Notes: generated by a model not told the origin, from the letters alone. A stretch of DNA of 64,000 nucleotides from Paenibacillus physcomitrellae (GCF_002240225.1 NZ_CP022584.1:4627850-4691849); one strand, 5' to 3'. Numbered from the stretch's first letter, positions 16,167-24,451 are shown. Made by a program: numbers and translations.

Positions 16167-16970
16167 ATGAAAAAGCTTTGGATGGCAGGAGCAACGATGA
16201 TGGTTACGGCGGCAGTGCTTGCCGGATGCGGTTCGGGAAAGGAGGCAGCGAATACGTCACCTGCAGCCTCAGCCGAGGCGCAGGCTTCGGCGCCGGAAGC
16301 CTCAGTCGCAGCAGCAGTCGTTAAAACCGGGATGTTGAGCCCAATCGGCAAGGAAGTATCACAAGGCAACATAGAAATCAAAGACGGAAAATTGATGCTC
16401 ACCAACTTTAAAACCTCGGAAGGTCCGGATCTGCACATCTATTTGGCCAAAGAGCAGGACATAGCCACAGGAAAAAGTCTCGGTAAAATTGACCTGAAGC
16501 AATCGGAGCAAACCTTCGATCTGGCCGGCGCCGATCCGGAGGAATACGATTCCGTTGTCATCTACTGCAACAAGGCGCATGTGGCATTTGGCGCTGCTAA
16601 TTTAAGTGATGGCAATTCGGCCGATGGCGGGACAACGACTTCGGAAACAGCAGATACAACGGATACTACAGTCGCAATGGTTAAAACCGGGATGTTGAGC
16701 CCAATCGGCAAGGAAGTATCACAAGGCAACATAGAAATCAAAGACGGAAAATTGATGCTCACCAACTTTAAAACCTCGGAAGGTCCGGATCTGCACATCT
16801 ATTTGGCCAAGGGGCAGGACATAGCCACAGGAAAAAGCCTCGGTAAAATTGACCTGAAGCAATCGGAGCAAACCTTCGATCTGGCCGGCGCCGATCCGGG
16901 GGAATACGATTCCGTCGTCATCTACTGCAACAAGGCGCATGTGGCATTTGGCGCTGCTGATCTGAAATAA
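16167..16970 (+). CDS. Lipoprotein with two tandem DM13 domains
   Basis: 267 aa. Signal peptide with lipobox VLAGC, so Cys21 would be lipidated and the protein anchored outside the membrane; an Ala/Ser-rich linker follows. Two copies of a DM13-like domain (about 52-148 and 172-267) are nearly identical and exactly 120 residues apart. Each has GNIEIKDGKLMLTNFKTSEG, GPDLHIYLAK and the end YDSVVIYCNKAHVAFGAA; the conserved Cys before the last strand is typical. DM13 is thought to act in redox or electron transfer at the cell surface, but experimental evidence is thin. It begins a likely operon with a DoxX protein and a two-component pair. Confidence 0.8.
   Translation: MKKLWMAGATMMVTAAVLAGCGSGKEAANTSPAASAEAQASAPEASVAAAVVKTGMLSPIGKEVSQGNIEIKDGKLMLTNFKTSEGPDLHIYLAKEQDIATGKSLGKIDLKQSEQTFDLAGADPEEYDSVVIYCNKAHVAFGAANLSDGNSADGGTTTSETADTTDTTVAMVKTGMLSPIGKEVSQGNIEIKDGKLMLTNFKTSEGPDLHIYLAKGQDIATGKSLGKIDLKQSEQTFDLAGADPGEYDSVVIYCNKAHVAFGAADLK
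16321..16599 (+). repeat. First copy of a 279-bp intragenic direct repeat
   Basis: Identical to 16681-16959 except at about six positions (16451, 16453, 16478, 16540, 16555, 16599). The exact 360-bp offset keeps the frame. At least two changes are synonymous. It encodes one whole DM13 domain. Confidence 0.95.
16681..16959 (+). repeat. Second copy of the 279-bp intragenic direct repeat
   Basis: Partner of 16321-16599. The spacer between the copies (16600-16680) is unrelated, encoding a Thr/Ser/Ala-rich linker, so the duplication unit is the domain or the linker has diverged. Confidence 0.95.
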
Positions 16971-17105
16971 CGTTTCCGGGGGCCTCTTCTGGACGGTAAA
17001 GGAGAAGCCCTCGAAAATTGTCCAGGTAAATACCGGGAAAACATCAGGACGATAATGAAGGTACGTTCGAAAGGATAGCATTAGAAACAGAAAGGCGGTG
17101 TTACG

Positions 17106-17564
17106 GTGAAAGTCATTTATCTTCTGGCCGGATATGGGTTTAGCCTGCTTCGGGTAGTGTTTGGATTGATGTGGTTCAAGTCTGGCTATGCCAAAATTTC
17201 CGGGGGGTTTGGCGTGGAAAGTCTGGTCCCGGTTGTTGCCGCCAATGCCGATTCACCGGTGTGGTATAAGCATTTTTTTGCCCAGGTGGTAGGTCCGTAT
17301 GCGAATGTGTTTGATCTGGTCATTCCTATTGGAGAGCTGCTGATCGGAGTAGGTCTGGTGCTCGGACTGCTGGCAGTGCCGGCAATTGTCATGTCAGTGT
17401 TCGTTAATGTAAACTATATCCTGGCGGATATGATCTTTACTTATCCAGCCGAAATCATGCTTGCGGTCATTTTGTTAGTGGGCCATAAGTTCAGCACCGC
17501 TGTAAGCATAGAGCGCTGGCTGTACCCGAAATGGAAAAATCGCAGGCTGGACACGGGGATGTGA
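17106..17564 (+). CDS. DoxX-family membrane protein
   Basis: 152 aa with four predicted membrane helices. LLRVVFGLMWFKSGYAKISGGFG at the start and the central PIGELLIGVGLVLGLLAVPA segment match DoxX/DoxD, a family first known as a membrane subunit of thiosulfate:quinone oxidoreductase and also found with redox stress proteins. GTG start at 17106, shortly after AAAGGCGG. It lies between the DM13 lipoprotein gene (136 bp upstream) and the response regulator gene, whose start is at or just after its stop codon. A membrane redox role with the DM13 protein is inferred. Confidence 0.8.
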   Translation: MKVIYLLAGYGFSLLRVVFGLMWFKSGYAKISGGFGVESLVPVVAANADSPVWYKHFFAQVVGPYANVFDLVIPIGELLIGVGLVLGLLAVPAIVMSVFVNVNYILADMIFTYPAEIMLAVILLVGHKFSTAVSIERWLYPKWKNRRLDTGM

Positions 17565-17569
17565 CCGTA

Positions 17570-18271
17570 TTGTCTTCTATTTTGATTGTTGATGATGAAA
17601 GGCCAATTGTAGAGATTTGCCAGTTGTATTTACGAAATGAAGGATACACGGTTTACACCGCCAGCAACGGCGAAGAAGCGGAGGAAATGGTCCGGAACCA
17701 TCCGATTGATTTCATCGTGATTGATGTGATGATGCCAAAGAAAAATGGCTATGAGTTTATTGAAATGCTTCATAATGAAGGGATGGATATCCCTTTTTTA
17801 TATTTGACGGCGCTGAATCAGGAGAAGGATACGTTGTACGGCCTTGCACTGGGAGCAGACGATTATATTACCAAGCCCTTTAGCCCTAGGGAGCTGGCCT
17901 TCCGTATTAAAAATATATTGAAGCGGGTTAATAAATTTAAACAGACCGAGGTCCGTTTTTTGCGCGAGAAAGAACTTTATTTGAACAAGGATGAACGCGA
18001 AGCCCGCCTCTATGGAGAAATACTTGATTTGACGAACAAAGAGTTTGATTTGCTGTGGACCCTGGTCGAAGAGAAGCATCGCGTATTGTCTAAATCCGAG
18101 CTGCTGAAAAAGGTATGGGGTTACGAATATTACGAAGACGCCGCTACGGTTAATGTTCATATTCATCATTTACGCGAAAAATTGGCTGCTTTGGATAAAG
18201 GAAACACGCTGTCCATTAAGACAGTATGGGGCATTGGTTACCAATTCAAGGGAGAGGAGGGGGAGCAATAA
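17570..18271 (+). CDS. OmpR-family response regulator of the DM13-DoxX locus
   Basis: About 233 aa. Receiver: VDDE acidic pair, phospho-acceptor Asp52 in VIDVMMPKK, Thr in YLTALN and Lys in DDYITKPFSP. C-terminal winged helix with ILDLTNKEFDLLWTLVEEKHRV and ATVNVHIHHLREKL. The start is uncertain: TTG 17570 has GGGGA ten bases before it; GTG 17561 and ATG 17531 are open alternatives with poorer RBS, and 17531 would overlap doxX by 34 bases. Its stop overlaps the kinase start by one base, so it works with that kinase. Confidence 0.85.
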   Translation: MSSILIVDDERPIVEICQLYLRNEGYTVYTASNGEEAEEMVRNHPIDFIVIDVMMPKKNGYEFIEMLHNEGMDIPFLYLTALNQEKDTLYGLALGADDYITKPFSPRELAFRIKNILKRVNKFKQTEVRFLREKELYLNKDEREARLYGEILDLTNKEFDLLWTLVEEKHRVLSKSELLKKVWGYEYYEDAATVNVHIHHLREKLAALDKGNTLSIKTVWGIGYQFKGEEGEQ

Positions 18272-19320
18272 TGAAGCTGCGAACCGTCCTGCTGCTTTCT
18301 TATTTGGCTAGTTTATGTGTGGTAACGCTGCTGCTGTTTGGCGCTTACCAGCAAATGTTTCTGGATTACAATAAGCTGAAAATGGCTATGGTCATTACGA
18401 TATCATCCAGTGTGTTATCCTTGTTGATCAACTCCTTTTTTATTTTTCCGATGGCTAAAGCGATCGCCCGGTTGAATAAACAAAGCCAGGCAATTGCCAA
18501 GGGGGAGTATGACATTAGCGTTACGGAAAGCCGTACCCTCGAGCTACATGAATTGGGAAAGTCGCTGCATATGATGGCCCAGGAAATCAAGGAAAAAATC
18601 ACTGCGCTTCAGCAAGAGGAAAGCAGGCGCAATGAATTGATTGCCAATCTGTCGCATGACATCAAAACGCCGTTAGCTTCCATACGTTCATATTCGGAAG
18701 CGCTGCTTGACGGGATGGTGCATAAGCCGGATGACGTCCGCAGCTATTTGCTTGGTATCGGAGAGCAAACCGAACGGGTCGTATCCTTTGCCAATGAGCT
18801 CTTCTCCATCGCGGCCATTGACCAGAAAAATATTGAAATCAGCATGGAAATTTTGTGGCTTGATCAGCTTTTGGTGAACACACTGCAAACCTTTGAGGCG
18901 CAAATCGTGAAGGAGAACCGAACAATCGAAGTCAAGATCAGCGAGGAGTGCGTTTCGGTTTATACGGACAAAACCTGCATGGAGCGGATCTTATACAATC
19001 TGATCGGCAACGCAATTAAATTCTCCAGACCGGGGACAACCATTTGGCTAAATATATATAATGACAGAGATTATACCTGTTTTGAAGTAAAGGATGAAGG
19101 AACCGGAATTCCTTCCGACAGGCTAAATCGGATTTTTGACCGGTTTTACCGGGTAGAGGAATCGCGCAATCAAATGTATGGAGGGGCCGGCATTGGCCTT
19201 GCCATCGCGAGAGAGCTGACAGAACTGTTACAGGGCCAAATTTCGGCGACCTCTGTTTATGGAGCCGGAAGCACATTTACGGTCCGCCTTCCGAACCACC
19301 CCGATTCCGGTAAAGAGTAA
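18271..19320 (+). CDS. Histidine kinase with minimal external loop
   Basis: 349 aa. TM1 about 6-26 and TM2 about 38-60 leave a loop of only about a dozen residues outside, so a large ligand-binding domain is absent; this is the layout of intramembrane-sensing kinases that respond to partner membrane proteins. HAMP about 61-112; HisKA with NLSHDIKTPLASIRSYSEAL (His129); HATPase with NLIGNAIKFS, DEGTGIP, FDRFYR and GAGIGLAIA. Start ATG 18271 with GAGAGGAGGGGG upstream. Possible partners are the DoxX protein or the lipoprotein of the same locus. Confidence 0.85.
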   Translation: MKLRTVLLLSYLASLCVVTLLLFGAYQQMFLDYNKLKMAMVITISSSVLSLLINSFFIFPMAKAIARLNKQSQAIAKGEYDISVTESRTLELHELGKSLHMMAQEIKEKITALQQEESRRNELIANLSHDIKTPLASIRSYSEALLDGMVHKPDDVRSYLLGIGEQTERVVSFANELFSIAAIDQKNIEISMEILWLDQLLVNTLQTFEAQIVKENRTIEVKISEECVSVYTDKTCMERILYNLIGNAIKFSRPGTTIWLNIYNDRDYTCFEVKDEGTGIPSDRLNRIFDRFYRVEESRNQMYGGAGIGLAIARELTELLQGQISATSVYGAGSTFTVRLPNHPDSGKE

Positions 19321-19405
19321 AGCAATCCCATGTATTCAAATTTCGCAGTTGGCGCAAACACTTTCTCTCTCATTTGCGCCTGAGAAAATTTATAATAAAA
19401 TAGTA

Positions 19406-19434
19406 TTGACATGTCCCAGTATTTTCTGTAATAT
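19406..19434 (+). promoter_or_regulatory. Promoter of tRNA-Ala
   Basis: TTGACA (19406-19411), 17-bp spacer, TAATAT (19429-19434). Before it, GGCGCAAA (19352) and TTTGCGCC (19372) form a hairpin without T tract that may mark the end of the kinase transcript. Confidence 0.8.
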
Positions 19435-19474
19435 TTAGAAGTCGCCTCTGAAAAGACGACGATATACGAAATGA

Positions 19475-19547
19475 GGGGCCTTAGCTCAGCTGGGAGAGCG
19501 CATCGCTGGCAGCGATGAGGTCAGGGGTTCGATCCCCCTAGGCTCCA
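19475..19547 (+). tRNA. tRNA-Ala (anticodon GGC)
   Basis: 73 nt. Acceptor GGGGCCT pairs with AGGCTCC (one G-U) with discriminator A. D arm with AGCTCAGCTGGGAGAGC, anticodon stem CATCG/CGATG around CTGGCAG giving GGC, T arm with GGTTCGATCCC. CCA is not encoded. Confidence 0.96.
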
Positions 19548-19551
19548 TATT

Positions 19552-19601
19552 AAAAAAAGCCTTTAAACACAAGGATTTTCGAGTGTTTGAAGGCTTTTTT
19601 C
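19552..19601 (+). terminator. Terminator after tRNA-Ala
   Basis: AAAAAAAGCCTTTAAACAC pairs with GTGTTTGAAGGCTTTTTT around a 12-base loop. Confidence 0.85.
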
Positions 19602-19629
19602 TATGCTTGGATAGTGATTGTTTCTCATC

Positions 19630-19658
19630 TTTACAAGCCTGAAATGAGATTCTATAAT
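19630..19658 (+). promoter_or_regulatory. Promoter of the fusB-like leader
   Basis: TTTACA (19630-19635), 17-bp spacer, perfect TATAAT (19653-19658). Transcription should start near 19665, giving a leader of about 210 nt before the EF-G-binding protein gene. Confidence 0.75.
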
Positions 19659-19673
19659 GTTAACTGTATGTGT

Positions 19674-19852
19674 AGAAGTTCGAAAGGGGAATCCATAAGT
19701 GGCAGTTGTTTGCTTGTAGGCGGCAAAAGTGCAAAATTTCGTGAGTTCGTTCACGGAATACGTATGCCCTTTTGACCTAATACAAGGAACTTCTCGCATC
19801 ATATTTTTTGGATACCGACGGAGTGCCTTATTTGAGGTACTCCGTTTTTTTT
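19674..19852 (+). promoter_or_regulatory. Leader RNA with mini-ORF and terminator (putative attenuator)
   Basis: AGAAGTTC (19674) can pair with GAACTTCT (19787-19794), and CGAAAGGG (19681) with CCCTTTTG (19767-19774), so the 5' part folds back on itself. That helix covers AAAGGGG, an RBS nine bases before GTG 19699, which opens a six-codon ORF (MAVVCL, stop 19717-19719). A terminator hairpin, CGGAGTGCC (19819-19827) with GGTACTCCG (19836-19844) plus eight T, ends 23 bp before the fusB-like start. This fits ribosome-mediated transcription attenuation, as described for other antibiotic-resistance genes. I could not find the antiterminator pairing. Confidence 0.55.
19699..19719 (+). CDS. Possible six-codon leader peptide of the fusB-like gene
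   Basis: GTG-initiated ORF encoding MAVVCL with a good RBS (AAAGGGG at 19683-19689, nine-base spacing). It lies in the leader between the promoter and the attenuator-like terminator. Function is inferred only from position. Confidence 0.4.
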   Translation: MAVVCL

Positions 19853-19875
19853 GGGTGAACTGAGGAGGAAAACAC

Positions 19876-20523
19876 ATGCTAACGCCATTTATGGAAAACC
19901 ACGAATTTAATTTGATCAAACGCCTGTTGGGGCGCCTCGAATATAACATCAAAACCACAGCCGACCAGAAAGTTATATCGGCCATCCGGCACACGACTTG
20001 GACCCGGGTCATGGAGATGTTCCCTGCTATGACGGAGGAACAGAAGCGGTTTTTCGACCGGATTCCGACGCTAAACCGTGCCGAGGAGTTCCATGCTTAT
20101 TTGAGCGAGCTGGAGTCATGCGTGACAGCCTTTCCGCAGGTAACGGAACAGCAGCTGAAGAAGCTTTATCCCAAAATTAAAAAGCTGAAGCTTCCGCCGC
20201 TGTCCGAGCTCGATTTCCGCTTCCTGACCTATATCGGCTGGGCCGACATTTCAACGAATAAACTATTCATCGTCTACAATCTGGACGGGAAAATGACGGG
20301 CATTGAGGGCCGGTTCACCCCGACGAACAAGAAGGGGGTCTGCTGCCTCTGCAACAAGCATGAAGAGGTGGCCTTCGTGACCGCGCAGACGAAAGCCAAG
20401 GGACCGGCATTGGATCATTTTGGGCGGGTCGGAAATTATATGTGCATCGACAGCGCCAAGTGCAACCAGAATATTACCGATGTGTCTCAACTGGAACGGT
20501 TTATGAAGGATGTTTTAAACTAA
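19876..20523 (+). CDS. FusB/FusC-family elongation factor G-binding protein
   Basis: 215 aa, the normal length of FusB-type proteins, which bind EF-G and release it from the ribosome in the presence of fusidic acid. The N-terminal helical half includes LPPLSELDFRFLTYIGWADI, matching the family's IPQFEEYDLKVSSFVGWNEL region. The C-terminal half has GVCCLCNKHEE, the later GNYMCIDSAKCNQ and DVSQLERFM; the four cysteines are those of the family's zinc finger. RBS GAGGAGG at 19861. Chromosomal homologues exist in many Bacilli, so resistance is possible but not proven. Confidence 0.85.
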   Translation: MLTPFMENHEFNLIKRLLGRLEYNIKTTADQKVISAIRHTTWTRVMEMFPAMTEEQKRFFDRIPTLNRAEEFHAYLSELESCVTAFPQVTEQQLKKLYPKIKKLKLPPLSELDFRFLTYIGWADISTNKLFIVYNLDGKMTGIEGRFTPTNKKGVCCLCNKHEEVAFVTAQTKAKGPALDHFGRVGNYMCIDSAKCNQNITDVSQLERFMKDVLN

Positions 20524-20581
20524 CCAAGCTAGTTTTGAGAGAAATAGAGAAGCTTCCGGGGGGGGGAATCCCGGAGAATGT

Positions 20582-20618
20582 ACACGGGCAGGCCGACCGG
20601 CCTGCCCGTGTTATTTTC
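20582..20618 (+). terminator. Terminator after the fusB-like gene
   Basis: A perfect 13-bp stem, ACACGGGCAGGCC (20582-20594) with GGCCTGCCCGTGT (20599-20611), followed by TATTTT. Confidence 0.85.
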
Positions 20619-20962
20619 CTTTGAGCTATCGGATCGGGATCGGGAAATAGGTATGTGTACGCAGCTAGAGAAAACTTGACGATGGGCGGCAAACCTGTGC
20701 CAAAGCTGATGGTCCGGCTGCCGCTTCAACTGGTCTTCATCGGATCGGTCCTTTTGGCGTCGCCCATGTTTGGTTAGGACGATCGGGTACCCACCGTCTG
20801 AGTCATTTTGGCTTTCGCCCCTTTGCCGCTTGGCAGTAATGGAAGCGATGCTGAGCCGGGAGCCCTAGTAAATAGAGATAGGGGAAGGTTGAAATAAATT
20901 GAATATTTTTCCAATATGAGGATATCCTGTTGTTAGTTGTGAGCGGGAAAGGAATTCAAGCG
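20619..20962. other. Intergenic stretch without recognised gene
   Basis: No coding frame with family similarity on either strand. A weak promoter may exist near the right end (TTGAAA around 20889 with AATATG near 20913). GC-rich middle part could be a gene relic, but nothing identifiable remains. Confidence 0.4.
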
Positions 20963-21823
20963 ATGAATGCCATGTTTTGGAAAAATACAATTTGGTTTGT
21001 TTTACTCGGAATGACAACGATTCTGGAATTGGTCTTGATTTTCCGGAAAGCCGATGACCGAAGGCGGACAGCCGCAGTATATTTAACCATCAGCGGGATG
21101 ACGTTCTGTTTTGAAATGTTTGTTTTATCCTATTTAAAGGCATATAACTATTATCCGAAAATCTTCCCCGACTCTTCTGCAGACGATAATATTGCCGGGA
21201 ATTTGTTTTCCCAGTTCTCGGTTTCGGCCACGGCACTGCTGCTGACGGTTTTTGATCTGAATGGGGTGTGGAAGCTGATCTTTATTGCGGCGTACAGCGG
21301 CATTGAAGAAGGTTTTAAAGCGTTGGGGATTTACCGTCAGCACTGGTATCGTACCTGGATGACTATGGTGAGCCTTCTTCTGCTGTTCTGGGTAGCCAAA
21401 CATACTTGTGCTGCTGGCAGGACTTATTTGAAGCGTTGGCTTCGGTACTTGTTTATTTTCCTGGGTTTAATTACGCTGCATGAGCATCTGATTGTATGGG
21501 TGTTGAGATTAACTGGCATTCGGCTCCTGAGCGAGCATGTATTGCCTGATAAAGAGCACAGCTTAGTTGTTTTATCAGCTTTCTATATGCTGCTGCTGGG
21601 CGTATTCGTTATGTTCCTCTATTTTTCGAGCATTCGCTGGGGATGGAAGCTGCTGCTGCTAGCGGTTCTTTATTTTGGACATTGGCTGGCAGCCCGCTAT
21701 AATTTGATTCTCTACAAAGAGAGCTGGATGTGGATCGCTTCATCCATTTCAATTTGGAGCATGTATGGATTTACATTCTTGCTCGACAAGCTGTACGGGA
21801 GTTACCCTGAACCCAAACCTTAA
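20963..21823 (+). CDS. Multi-pass membrane protein, CBO0543-like
   Basis: About 286 aa with eight or so hydrophobic helices and no catalytic motif. The segment YNYYPKIFPDSSADDNIAGNLFSQ between helices resembles the conserved region of CBO0543-type membrane proteins of Bacilli, whose function is unknown. Start ATG 20963 follows AAAGGA by about nine bases; TTG 20930 is an open alternative. A terminator (21842-21879) follows. The family assignment is from memory of the motif and is moderate. Confidence 0.55.
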   Translation: MNAMFWKNTIWFVLLGMTTILELVLIFRKADDRRRTAAVYLTISGMTFCFEMFVLSYLKAYNYYPKIFPDSSADDNIAGNLFSQFSVSATALLLTVFDLNGVWKLIFIAAYSGIEEGFKALGIYRQHWYRTWMTMVSLLLLFWVAKHTCAAGRTYLKRWLRYLFIFLGLITLHEHLIVWVLRLTGIRLLSEHVLPDKEHSLVVLSAFYMLLLGVFVMFLYFSSIRWGWKLLLLAVLYFGHWLAARYNLILYKESWMWIASSISIWSMYGFTFLLDKLYGSYPEPKP

Positions 21824-21841
21824 TATTGGATGCAACTCCTT

Positions 21842-21887
21842 ACCCGCCAAACCAAAGGATCTGTCCTGTATTGGCGGGTTCATTTCT
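21842..21887 (+). terminator. Terminator after the CBO0543-like gene
   Basis: ACCCGCCAA (21842-21850) pairs with TTGGCGGGT (21871-21879), followed by TCATTTCT, a weak T tract. Confidence 0.6.
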
Positions 21888-21965
21888 CCCCTACGAATTT
21901 ATCCTGTTAATCCCAATTCTATTATGGGATAATTTAGGAAAACGGAAGAGGGGCGGCTATAAAAG

Positions 21966-22766
21966 ATGGGAACGATGATAGAATCCGTACCGGTCATCGA
22001 GATCAAGGATCTAAGGATGAGATACGGAGCAAGATTTGTGCTGAATGGCATTGACCTTACGGTACATACCGGTCAGATAATTGGATACATAGGACCTAAT
22101 GGAGCGGGAAAAAGCACCACCGTCAAGATCATGCTGGGGCTTGTGCAGGGATATACCGGCGAGGTGCGTATTTTTGGGCAGGACATCGCGGAGGCCGGGC
22201 CTGATTATAAACGCAGAATCGGTTATGTGCCCGAGGTGGCAGACCTTTACGATACGCTCACAGCCCGCGAGTACCTGACGTTTATTGGCAGACTTTACGG
22301 GATAGACGCCCGGGAGGCCGAATACAAAGGGCTGCAGATGGCGGATATTTTAGGACTTAGAACTGCTTTCGACAGCCGGATTGCCTCTTATTCCAAAGGG
22401 ATGAAACAGAAGGTGATGCTGATCTCGAGCCTGCTGCATAATCCGGATATTTTATTTCTGGACGAACCGCTTAGCGGTCTTGATGCCAACAGTGTGATGG
22501 TGATTAAGGAGATCTTAGAACTGCTGTCGCAGCAGGGGAAAGCGATCTTTTATTCTTCTCATATCATGGATGTCGTTGAAAAGGTCAGCAGCCGGATTAT
22601 CTTGTTAAATGACGGGCGAGTTGCGGCCGACGGCAGCTTTGAAGAGCTGAAGGCGCAAAATCTGGAGAGCAGTCTGGAGGATATTTTTACGCAGCTTACG
22701 GGGTTTGATGAGCACCGGAGTTTGGCTGAACGTTTTGTTGCAGCGGTGAACGAGGTGGATCGATGA
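21966..22766 (+). CDS. ABC transporter ATP-binding protein (ABC-2 exporter type)
   Basis: 266 aa. Walker A GPNGAGKST near residue 43, signature YSKGMKQKVMLISSLLHNP (SKGMKQK, a common variant in ABC-2 systems), Walker B ILFLDEPLSGLDANS, H-loop YSSHIMDVVEKV, then a C-terminal extension. Its stop overlaps the start of the permease gene, so they form one exporter. A candidate promoter, TTAATC and TAATTT 17 bp apart, lies near 21907-21935. Substrate unknown; daunorubicin- or Ecs-like exporters are similar. Confidence 0.85.
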   Translation: MGTMIESVPVIEIKDLRMRYGARFVLNGIDLTVHTGQIIGYIGPNGAGKSTTVKIMLGLVQGYTGEVRIFGQDIAEAGPDYKRRIGYVPEVADLYDTLTAREYLTFIGRLYGIDAREAEYKGLQMADILGLRTAFDSRIASYSKGMKQKVMLISSLLHNPDILFLDEPLSGLDANSVMVIKEILELLSQQGKAIFYSSHIMDVVEKVSSRIILLNDGRVAADGSFEELKAQNLESSLEDIFTQLTGFDEHRSLAERFVAAVNEVDR

Positions 22767-24451
22767 AGGAATTCCGAACCTTGAAGCTGCTGGACAAGAT
22801 ACGTGCTCCACTTGAGAAAATCGGCGTGCAATACCCGGAATTAAGGCTTATTTTGCAGGTTAAGCTGACCATGGACGGGCGGAGGGTTCCAACTGTTGGA
22901 GCGGGCATGTTCTCCCGCAGCAAAGAGCGAAACGGGTCAGACAATCAATTATCCAGCCAACGTTTCGGAGAAGAGTTAGAAACCGGGAACCGGTTTATCC
23001 GTTCCTTGTGGCTCTACGTATTGATTGGACTTGTGCTTCTTCCTTTTATGTTGATAGGTGACAATTATTTGTTTCAGATGAGCGTGAGCTTCTCTATTCT
23101 GTTCTTTATGGTTACAAGCTCGCTGATTTCCGACTTCTCATCGGTGCTGCTGGACATCCGGGATAAAACAATCCTGTTATCCAGACCGGTGAACGCAAAG
23201 ACAATCAATTTGGCAAAAATGATTCATATCCTGATTTATTTGTCTTATATTACGGCAGCTGTAACGCTTCCTTCGCTGATCGCGGCGCTTTTTAAGCATG
23301 GGTTCGTTTTTTTACTGGTCTATTTGGCAGAAATTATTCTGATGGATTTTTTCATTGTGGCTCTAACCGCACTGCTGTATTTCCTGGTCCTTCGTCTATT
23401 TAACGGGGAGGTTCTTAAGGACATCATTAATTATGTGCAGATCGGGCTGACGATTGTTTTGATGGTGGGCTATCAGCTTGTGTTTCGTTTGTTTGATCTT
23501 TCGGGCTTTGCGGTCCATTTCGAGCCGAAAATTTGGCAGTATTTGCTGCCTCCCGTCTGGTTTGCCGGCCCTTTTGAAGTGCTGTTTAACGGGGAGCATT
23601 CAGGCATTTATGTTTCTTTTGCTTTGCTTGCCCTGCTTGTGCCGATTCTTTCCTTGACTGTGTATACCCTGCTGATGCCGCGCTTTGAACAGCATTTGCA
23701 GAAGCTGTCCGAGCAGGGGGATGGGGGAAGGAACCGAACTTCACATTTCCACAAACGGTTAGGCTCATGGATTTGCCGGACCAAGGAGGAGGCCGTCTTC
23801 TTTGACTTTGCATCCATTATGCTGAGAAGAGAACGGGATTTCAAACTGAAGGTTTATCCGTCTCTCGGTCTGTCCATCGTGTTCCCGTTTATCTTTATGT
23901 TAATTAACTTTAAGGAAGGTAAGAATTGGGCCGAAATCTCGTCCGGGCAAAGTTACCTGTTTATTTATTTCTGTACCATTATGGTTCCAACGGTGATCAT
24001 GACGCTGAAATACTCGGGAAATTATAAAGGGGCCTGGATTTATACCACTGCGCCGCTCATTCAAATAAAGGACCTTTATAAAGGGACGTTGAAGGCTTTT
24101 TTGATGCGGCTGCTCCTGCCTTTGTTTCTGGTAGAGGCGATCATTTTTATGGCGATCTTCGGCTTGCGGATCCTGCCGGATTTGCTTGTCGTACTGTTAG
24201 TTATTTTCCTGTACACCTATATATCGTTCCTGTTAATAGGCAGAGAGCTGCCGTTCTCGCGGCGGTTTGAGACGGTTCCGGAGGAAGGAGCCGGGATGAA
24301 AACGCTGGGGTTGCTGGCTATTTTGGGCGTGTTTGCTCTTTTGCATTTCCTGTCCTTGCGGTTTAGTTATGGAGTTTATGGTTATCTGGTGATTTTGTTG
24401 GCTGTGAATTTCTGGGTGTGGAGAAGGGGTTTTGAGTTTAGAGATAACTGA
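22763..24451 (+). CDS. ABC-2 type exporter permease
   Basis: 562 aa membrane protein with about twelve hydrophobic segments and a soluble N-terminal part (1-75). SSLISDFSSVLLDIRDKTILLSRPVNAKTINLAKM is the characteristic post-TM cytoplasmic loop of large ABC-2 permeases. A second soluble segment (about 305-350) separates two membrane halves. Overlaps the ATPase gene by four bases. Which compound is exported cannot be told. Confidence 0.8.
   Translation: MKEFRTLKLLDKIRAPLEKIGVQYPELRLILQVKLTMDGRRVPTVGAGMFSRSKERNGSDNQLSSQRFGEELETGNRFIRSLWLYVLIGLVLLPFMLIGDNYLFQMSVSFSILFFMVTSSLISDFSSVLLDIRDKTILLSRPVNAKTINLAKMIHILIYLSYITAAVTLPSLIAALFKHGFVFLLVYLAEIILMDFFIVALTALLYFLVLRLFNGEVLKDIINYVQIGLTIVLMVGYQLVFRLFDLSGFAVHFEPKIWQYLLPPVWFAGPFEVLFNGEHSGIYVSFALLALLVPILSLTVYTLLMPRFEQHLQKLSEQGDGGRNRTSHFHKRLGSWICRTKEEAVFFDFASIMLRRERDFKLKVYPSLGLSIVFPFIFMLINFKEGKNWAEISSGQSYLFIYFCTIMVPTVIMTLKYSGNYKGAWIYTTAPLIQIKDLYKGTLKAFLMRLLLPLFLVEAIIFMAIFGLRILPDLLVVLLVIFLYTYISFLLIGRELPFSRRFETVPEEGAGMKTLGLLAILGVFALLHFLSLRFSYGVYGYLVILLAVNFWVWRRGFEFRDN

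Noticed and set aside
19665-19852. 6S RNA as explanation of the fusB-like leader
   Set aside because: Size and the closing helix fit loosely, but the RBS with mini-ORF and the terminator next to a resistance-type gene are better explained by attenuation. It is kept as an alternative in the finding.
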